Shown piece after piece: positions 56,850 to 64,000 of a stretch of 64,000 nucleotides of DNA. The notes under the pieces were generated by a model, which worked only from the letters and a program-made list of their open reading frames with translations, searched no databases and was not told the origin of the DNA. Positions within the stretch are counted from its first letter, which is position 1; each line of letters begins with the position of its first letter. This stretch comes from Ligula intestinalis (lineage: Eukaryota; Platyhelminthes; Cestoda; Diphyllobothriidea; Diphyllobothriidae): positions 74,929,600 to 74,993,599 of the forward strand of contig JAYGXS010000001.1 of the NCBI GenBank assembly GCA_036362985.1, read 5' to 3'. A program made the position numbers and the translations under genes.

Positions 56850-57354
56850 AAGATGAATTGGCGAACAAACGTTTGTTTTTAGGGGAGGATTAATGGGGGG
56901 TGGGTCGGAACAGGGTCAACATTTGATCAGCGTTAGGGGGAACTGGTAGTCAGTTGAGGTGTTAAGCCGCTGTCTGTTGGATTAGCAGCTGTTGACCATG
57001 GTAACTGTGGCGCTGCAACGAAATTATTTTGGACGCAAAGGACGGGTCGGCGTAGCCTGATGGCGGCCGCTTCTGCCGTAGCCAACCCACGCTGTCCAAG
57101 AAATTTTGAGTAGCCTGAAGGTACCTTGTAGATAACTCGGAAGGCCTCTTTGGCATTCACGCGATGGCCAGCGTCTACCAGATGAGCTAGAATGGAACTG
57201 TTTACACCCTTTAGTTGACTGTTTTCTTACCATGCTGGGATGTATTCTCGGACTCATTTGGACAAACGCCGACTCGTGCGACCAATATATCCCGCCCCAC
57301 AGGAGCAGGTAAATGAATATATGCACATGGATGTGGTCTGGGCTAGTATTTTGT
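56850..57354 (-). mobile_element. Penelope-like element family A, GIY-YIG end and tail (left arm of a large palindrome)
   Basis: The minus strand starts at the nuclease (CACAGGAGCAGGTAAATGAA marks its start at about 57,300), runs through the family A C-terminus (NAKEAFRVIYKVPSGYSKFL, then LATAEAAAIRLRRP) and ends in the 3' tail near 56,860. It is a close inverted copy of 57,862-58,320. The tail has lost a block of about 100 bases present in the right copy. Confidence 0.8.
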
Positions 57355-57379
57355 TATTTCTACTGTAACAGTAGAATAG

Positions 57380-58480
57380 TAGAAGTAGAACAATCTGGAT
57401 CACTCCCATTCCTTGATGTTCTAATGGGTAGAAGGGCTGATAGGAGTATTCAACGGAAGGTATATCGTAAGAAGACCTGGTCCGGGCAATACATCCATTT
57501 TACTAGCTTTGTACCGTTAAACTTCAAACGTAATTTTGTACGATGTTTGACGCAAAGGGCGAAAAGGATCTGCTCGAATGATAGCATATAAGAGGAGCTA
57601 AGAATCGTTGAAGGTGTTTTTTCGACAAAATGGGTATCCCAGTCGATTTATCGCTAAGCACATGGCTGAATGGCTACCAAAACCTGCTGTGTTAACAGCA
57701 AAGAAGAAGCGAATATTTATCAGGGTCCCATTTCAAGGGGACGAACCAAGCAAAGTTCTAAGAAGGTGCCTGAGTTAAGCTGTAGCAACCACCTTCCCAG
57801 CAGCCAACGCCCACGTACTTTTTTCGACCATTCCCATCCTATAAGGAGAGATCAAGGACAAAATACCAGCCCAGACCACATCCATGTGCATATATTCATT
57901 TACCTGCTCCTGTGGGGCGGGATATATTGGTCGCACGAGTCGGCGTTTGTCCAAATGAGTCCGAGAATACATCCCAGCATGGTAAGAAAACAGTCAACTA
58001 AAGGGTGTAAACAGTTCCATTCTAGCTCATCTGGTAGACGCTGACCATCGCGTGAATGCCAAAGAGGCCTTCCGAGTTATCTACAAGGTACCTTTAGGCT
58101 ACTCAAAATTTCTTGGACAGCGTGGGTTGGCTACGGCAGAAGCGGCCGCCATCAGGCTACGCCGACCGATCCTGTGTGCCTTAAAATAACTTCGTCGCGG
58201 CGCCGCAGTTGCCATGGTCAACAGCTGCTAATCCAACAGACAGCGGCTTAACACCTCAACTGCCTACCAGTTCCCCTTAACGCTAATCAAATGTTGACCA
58301 TGTTCCGACCCACCCCCCTATTCCCCCTCCCGTGACAACCGTTCTACTTTTTTTCTACAAACCCGCATAGTCCATTTACTTAATTACTCTATAAATGTAA
58401 AGGCTTGATGAAAATTATCGAAAACAAACGCATGTTCGCCCATTCATCTTCTGAATTTTTTAATGAGAATTTTCGCAAAA
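57380..58480 (+). mobile_element. Penelope-like element family A, RT end, GIY-YIG domain and 3' tail
   Basis: The plus strand carries the end of the reverse transcriptase: SGSLPFLDVLMGRRADRS, then VYRKKTWSGQYIHFTSF and FVRCLTQRAKRIC (57,390-57,580), a typical PLE block. After stops it continues to the nuclease at about 57,905 (CGAGYIGRTSRRLSK, followed by a stop), then ILAHLVDADHRVNAKEAFRV and LATAEAAAIRLRRPILCA. The 3' tail has TGTTCGCCCATTCATCTTC near 58,440. It is the longest family A copy here. The RT catalytic core lies upstream of the truncation and is absent. Confidence 0.8.
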
Positions 58481-60575
58481 ATTCATGCTTACCAAAAAAG
58501 CAATATGGTATGGACAAAATGAATTTCTATCTGAAAAGTAAATTTTATATGCCATCTTAACAGTATGAATGTAAGGGATCCCGAGGAGAATACGTTTTTG
58601 ATACAATTAAAAAGGGTATCCGAAAAGATAGTTTTAGGTCTGAGACAGCACAGAGGACTACAGATTCAGTGCTGTATGACATTTTCATTTATTTAATACC
58701 TTTGGAAAAATACCTCATTATAACAGGTAACAGGTTTTCTTCTTGAAATGTTTTGTCAATAACCAGTTATGCAATAATAACTACGATGAACTTTGAGTTT
58801 TTGAGGTTTTCGCGGTCAACGTCATTTGCATCTGCACAAAGAGTACTGAAAAATGGATAAGGGACTTAGAACTGTACTTGGTTTCCGTACTCTATACGCA
58901 TTTCATAATTTCCAACCACAGGAATTATTGTGAAACGTTGATGATAAATGCATAGGCTTGTAGTAAATGGAGCAGTCTTGAGTAGTTTATCGAGTTTTCA
59001 TATCCGTGAGGTAGATAACGTTAATTTGAAATGTCAAACAAAATTCTAAAATGTTTTTGTCGCGAAAATATTGCACAAGTAGAGTTGTAATAGTAATTCT
59101 GTTACAATCTATATCTAAGCTATCTTACGTTCGTTTCTATACCAGCTTTTGAATGAGTTTCTTTCTGACTGCCTGTCAAAAGAATATTCTGTAAAAAACG
59201 ACTGCTTACGTAGCATGCCATCATTGGCATTGAATGGCTGTGTCCTTACAAATTCAAATTAATTTTAGACAAAACATGCGCATGATATTCTCTTCTTTAC
59301 TTATTTGGGGGAACGTTACGCCTTCGTCTAGTTTGGCACTTAAGGCAAGAGTAGCTTTTGACTTTTAATATTTCTAATTATATTATGCTTAAGGCCGTGA
59401 AATGTTCTTTCATAATACATTTTATCACTCCATTTATTTAGGTTGGCTATGTAGTATACAGCACAGTGCAAAATTAAATGAGCACTGTGTGACTTTATCC
59501 GCAGAGGATAGGTTAACTTGTGATTTCCCTTAAACAGAATTTATACAGCGGTCAGTTAGGCTCAAAAGTAATTAAAAATTTCAAAAAATGTTGTTTAAAC
59601 GGAATGCCCGCTATATTTCTAGAATTGAATTCAAAGAAGACGCAAATTACTACCAAATGAGTACAGGACACCAAAATTCTTCGTGTTTTCTATAAAATGC
59701 ATTTAAATTCATAAGGGTATAGCAGATTAGTAAGAGAAAAGTGGCACATTGCTTAATTGACCAGTTGTTGCAAGTTCGAGACGAAAACACTTGTTGCAAT
59801 TTTAGATAACATTTTATGAGACAAGCAGTCCAGTGTACTAACATATTGGCAAGCTAGTACTTTTGAAGACGAATTGATCGAACTCTCTCAAATTGGGGTT
59901 GACCTGTCTTAAATAGGTTCTGAATAGACTAGTATTTGTATGTGTATCGAGCAATTACAAAAACATAAACATATAGTGGCGTTGTGAGCGACCGCGATGA
60001 TGGAATTTGTGAAATTACAAGCGATCAATTTAAAATTTACAACAAAATATTAACGAATTACCTTGTGCGACATCTGCGGCGTCAATTGCGTTCCTTCAAC
60101 TCCGCTATGGTGTCAGACCACATATTTTTTTTAAAGATCGAGTTATTCAATGCTGTGGCATTTGAATTGGCTCTTAACTCTGCAAGGATATATATTTAAG
60201 CAGCCTTTTAAAATCAGATTAACGAAAGATTTTTGATATTGGTTAGATTAAGAAGACTGTTTAAGATGAGAACAAAGCTCAGTGTTAGTAAATTTTTTCA
60301 AAGGAAGTTCAAGAATTATTTTAAGAATTTTTAGGATGTTTCCTAATCCAACGAATAGCCTTAGTAAGCAAACCTAGTTGCATTCGAAGCGACACAGATT
60401 TTTCGTCAACGAACCTCATAGTTTGCGAACGATCACCGAAGCTTTAAGTCTTAAAGAGGTTAATAACCTGCTTTAGTTTTCATTTTAATATCACATTCTA
60501 GTTACGGTAGACCAATCAAAATATAACAGTTTTTTTGTTTTTATTCGTTAATTATTTTTTCATACACATATTTAT
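58481..60575. other. Unassigned sequence
   Basis: AT-rich. The open frame at 59,984-60,199 lacks an ATG start and a recognisable motif. Nothing is supported. Confidence 0.4.
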
Positions 60576-60579
60576 GTGA

Positions 60580-60765
60580 TGAAGTGGATCTGACAAAGAC
60601 AAGGGAGACCAGAATGGCCCTTTCTGGCTTGTTAGCCATCATCAGCCAGTCATACCCGATCTCAAGGGTTAGAGACCTCGAGATTCAAAACCAGGACTTT
60701 AGATCATTGAGTTTTATGCTCTACCTCAGCACCACGGACTCGCTGCTTTGCCAGTTGTGATTGTT
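60580..60765 (-). repeat. tRNA-derived SINE, copy S2 (best preserved)
   Basis: On the minus strand a tRNA-like head (A box TGAGGTAGAGCATAAAACTC, B box GGTTTTGAATCTC) is followed by a body (GACTGGCTGATGATGGCTAA) and tail (GGTCTCCCTTGTCTTTGTCA). Body and tail match S1 at 24.8 kb, and the tail also matches fragments at 51.8, 53.9 and 60.85 kb. The head with both polymerase III boxes and the shared non-tRNA body are what define a SINE. Confidence 0.7.
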
Positions 60766-60842
60766 AATATGATGGAAGTGCCTTGAGTATCTTACTTGAA
60801 TGATATCAGGCTTTCGCTTAGAGGTTGCGGATATATAATGCA

Positions 60843-60892
60843 GTGGCTCCAGCAAAGACAATAGAAACCGGAATGGCCATTTTAAAACACGT
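60843..60892 (-). repeat. SINE tail fragment S3
   Basis: GCAAAGACAATAGAAACCGG then AATGGCC repeats the tail of S2, which lies 80 bases upstream in the same orientation. This suggests a truncated second insertion or a partial tandem duplication. Confidence 0.55.
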
Positions 60893-61600
60893 ATATGCCC
60901 CTACCAGATAATCAGATAAACACCCCAGTTCCACATATTAATGTATATTTCAGTTTTTTGATACAACTCTTTTTGTTGAAGGTGAGGAAAAACACTAGTC
61001 AGCAGATTTACCTCGCGGGGCTAGTTATCAATTCCAAAATTGTGACTGTACGACGTAACAACGGCCAGAAACACCCTCGTTCACATCGTTTTTTAGGTAA
61101 AAATTAACGCTGCCTTCAACGACTAAACTCCCTTTAAATATTCCCAAAATTATTTGAATAACTCTTGGCCCTTGGTTATACAAAAATAAATAAAAGACAA
61201 AAGGTTTTATATCTGTCAGTTTCAGGTCACTGGTGGCTTCTGCAGTACGTTTTGCCTTTTACTTAAATGCACATTATGTGTTTTTAAATGCTGCAAACGG
61301 GCTCTTATTTGGTAAGTTAAATTGAAACTCGCCAACAAAGCCTTGTAGGAGATCCATGAATTTTACATAATCTGACATGTCTGCTTTTGGCATGTCATGC
61401 CCCAGTTATCTTAGAAACTACAACTTCTGAATAAGATTTGGTTTAGGCGTCACGTAATGATGCTTCGCTTTTGTTTCCACTCAGTAATGTTAAACTTTAA
61501 GTTTGTTGCCCACCTTAGATAAGCTGAGCACAAGAACTCTGCCTCACGGGACCAAAAATATTAGTTAAGTTTATTTTTTTTTTAATATAATTTCAAATAA
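60893..61600. other. Unassigned sequence
   Basis: The open frame at 60,895-61,107 partly overlaps the SINE fragment and has no motif. No gene is called. Confidence 0.4.
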
Positions 61601-61604
61601 TGTC

Positions 61605-61815
61605 CATTTAAGGTTACGTTTAGTTAGTTCTGTTTAGTTTAATTTAGCTTAGTGTGGTTATTTGAGTATAGTAGATAGTATATATTTGAGTTTATTAATC
61701 TTAAGTTGATGGTATCCAACTAAATTTAAAACTAAACTAAAATAAACTATGATTAAACGTATGAACCAAAAAGTGCAGTAAACTAAAATTAAGCTTAAAC
61801 TAATAAAACTAGATA
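61605..61815. repeat. Imperfect AT-rich inverted repeat (possible MITE)
   Basis: The left part is rich in TTTAGTTAGTTCTGTTTAGT and the right part in the complement type ACTAAAATTAAGCTTAAACT, ending CTAATAAAACTAGA. The halves could pair over much of about 90 bases. Imperfect and low-complexity, so it may be a small foldback element or simple-sequence drift. Confidence 0.4.
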
Positions 61816-61819
61816 TAAT

Positions 61820-64000
61820 TAAAGAGATAGGGTGTAGGGGTATCTAAGGTTGGCGACTTACTTACATTTTACCAAAAGACGTTCCTGCTATTTCCGGAGA
61901 ATCCTCTACGGAGTAAAGACACTCCTTCAGTTTTTGGTTAAAAGAACTCCCTGAGCAGCAGTCGAGGCAAAGGCTACTAGATTAAATCGCAGCGGAAAAC
62001 AGTTGTTGACGTATGCGTAATTGTGATAAGTTGAGCCACCTGAATTTCTTTAATTCAGTGATTATATTTTTATCAAAATCCGGAGGCAAAAGATGCATTG
62101 AGTTCTCGCCCCAGTAAAGATATAACTGGACTCAACTTTGAGTATCCTTTATGGAAATAAAAAAGGCGTTATGCTTTACCCGTTTCTACGTATAATTTAA
62201 TGAGTTATGTAGTATATCTCATGACGCGAGCGAAATATGGGTAATTTAATACGTTAAAGTCCACAAAAATGAGATAGTGTCCCTCAGCAATAAACAATGA
62301 ACACCTAGTTCCGTCGTACCCTCTATTAACTTATCCTGACTTGACATCCTACCTATTTCTGAGAGCAGACAGCCATGTGACACGCTCATAGCCATTTCGC
62401 ATCATAAGTTGACAATTGCGTTCAGCATGACTGCCACGGACTGGGCTTAATGGAGGAAACTTTTACAAACCGAAGGTATATGTTTATTTCGTTTCTCTGG
62501 TGGTCGATGATCATCACAACAATTTCCACTTTTTAAACTGCGACAAAAAGCAGGTTGTGGGAATTGGAACTTACTTTTTAGGAGTGCAAATTCATGAGAA
62601 AAGCAGGGAAAACGCAAACAAATGTTGCTTAAAGTCAAACAATTTGATACAATATACGAGAAAATGTCCACGGATAATGTCGGCTGCTTTTGACCCAGAA
62701 GCCTCTTTCAATTTGCATACCAATCAAAAATCCATAGAAAACTAAAGATAATTTTATGTCACAATTAAAGACTACCCAAGTGAACTGCAAGTGTACGCTT
62801 ACAGTCAATACTTTGTTTAAACACAGTCCACGGAATTACAAACCACGTTCTTCTGTAATTTTGACGACGAAAACGTATTTAGTGCTCATTACTTTAACCA
62901 AAAGCGGAATTTGTGAACTAAATTTGTGAAATTATTTTCTGTATGCTATGCTATGGACTCTAGCTTAACTGAGTCGTTATGTAATCATAATTTATCAGTT
63001 TTTACAATTTCCCCTGTAAGTTCATTAACTTAAAGAAAGTTCTGATGGGTTTCGTGTCGATTCTGGTTAGCAACAAACAAATGCTTGATATAGATGCCCA
63101 GTATTTTGAAGAAATGTTTTGTGATATCGAATTAATAACTTTATAAGGAAATGTGTTGCTCAAAGTGATTTGGGCTTACACAGTGTCAGTTTTCACAATA
63201 GACAGGGCATAGAGAGGGAACTGTATATTTGTGATGTCCTCCTGATAGAAAAGTTAGAAGCAGTTCATTTCTAAAACGTCTGGGGCAAATCAACATTCTG
63301 ATTTCGACATTTTCATATTATTAAGCCAAAACGGAAACCAGGTCTGCTACCTAATCAACAGTGCAAGGAGAATATTGCACCTCCGCCAAAACGGACGCAG
63401 CGATAATGGATAATTAGGAAAAAACTTAACAACATCCGACGAGACGTGGTCAGCGAACTTCTTAAACGTTTCGTGAATTCCGATATTGAGTGAACTTACC
63501 TGGTAGTCAGTATTATCAAACACAATGCTTTATCGCCTCCAATGTAAAAGTAGGTTATTCTTTCAAACATGAAAACCTTCAAGTATTCCCAGGAAGCAAA
63601 TTTTATTGACCGAAGGGCTAGATATCTGGTCAAACGGATACGTGAGCACTAGATTCCTATTTTTTAATTCAGGAACTGTAAATATCTCCTCTAGTGCAAT
63701 TGTGGGTCTCTGGCTTGAATATGACTGTCACGAATCGTGCGATTTATAGGTATCTGCCTCATGCATTGGGTATTTTGACTGCACGTGTCTATATGTACAG
63801 TCATTTGATGCACTTTAGTGAATTTCCCGATTGTTTTTATGTACTTTAAATTTTCGGTGTGGTATCTCTTAATTGCAGTTGAATAATTTTAATTATTATG
63901 ATATGACGGAAGCAGTTGATGATAGTGAAATTTAGATTGTCGATGGAGATAGTATTACGTCATGCAGTAATGCGTCAGAATAATATCAACGCCTGAAAGA
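61820..64000. other. Unassigned sequence to the window end
   Basis: No gene, RNA or shared repeat recognised. The opposing open frames at 62,447-62,745 are mirror images of one another and lack motifs. Confidence 0.4.

Noticed and set aside
57670..58044. 124-codon plus-strand frame across the nuclease start
   Set aside because: Its second half reads the GIY-YIG region in the wrong frame (LLLWGGIYWSHE instead of CGAGYIGRTS). It is a frame shadow of a decayed PLE.

Overview
This is an AT-rich (roughly two-thirds A+T) eukaryotic window. It holds one recognisable host gene, cut into small exons on the + strand, set in transposon remains and long non-coding DNA. The repeat set is several Penelope-like retroelement (PLE) families ending in GIY-YIG endonucleases, a CR1-like non-LTR element, Tc1/mariner-type relics and a tRNA-derived SINE. 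Together with long introns this suggests a parasitic flatworm, perhaps a tapeworm of the diphyllobothriid type. That placement is inference from repeat style and not from a marker gene. Nothing prokaryotic is present: no operons, rRNA or CRISPR.

Layout. 1-1.04 kb: nothing assigned. 1.05-2.0 kb: PLE tails in opposite orientations. 2.8-3.9 kb: Tc1/mariner relic (minus). 3.9-13.7 kb: AT-rich and apparently gene-free, with one doubtful exon-like stretch at 4.7 kb. 13.7-16.5 kb: decayed CR1-like LINE (plus), then a (TA)n microsatellite. 16.9-17.6 kb: inverted PLE tails. 19.2-25 kb: PLE remains, a shared dispersed repeat and a SINE copy. 25.9-26.7 kb: second copy of the mariner relic. 26.7-33 kb: no gene recognised. 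33.1-49.6 kb: the host gene. 50-58.5 kb: three more PLE insertions with inverted arms, plus SINE fragments. 58.5-64 kb: mostly unassigned, with SINE copies at 60.6 and 60.85 kb.

The host gene encodes a voltage-gated proton channel homologue (Hv1/HVCN1-like voltage-sensor protein). Eleven exons were assembled by eye with compatible splice phases; one junction is ambiguous. They encode S1, a large S1-S2 insert, S2, S3-S4, a coiled coil and an unusually long C-terminal tail, then a stop and an AATAAA signal. The first coding exon(s) with the ATG were not found. Most residues that define Hv1 are kept (S1 Asp, the S2 Phe/Lys, the S3 acids, the S4 W-R-x-x-R-x-x-N). Two gating positions are changed: the first S4 arginine is Leu and the S2 glutamate of the charge-transfer centre is Cys.

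The introns of this gene carry a well-preserved foldback transposon (39.73-40.58 kb, flanked by TA), a tRNA-like sequence and a PLE fragment. Across the window, PLE copies repeatedly occur as head-to-head inverted pairs. This fits the inverted terminal duplications known for Penelope-type elements.
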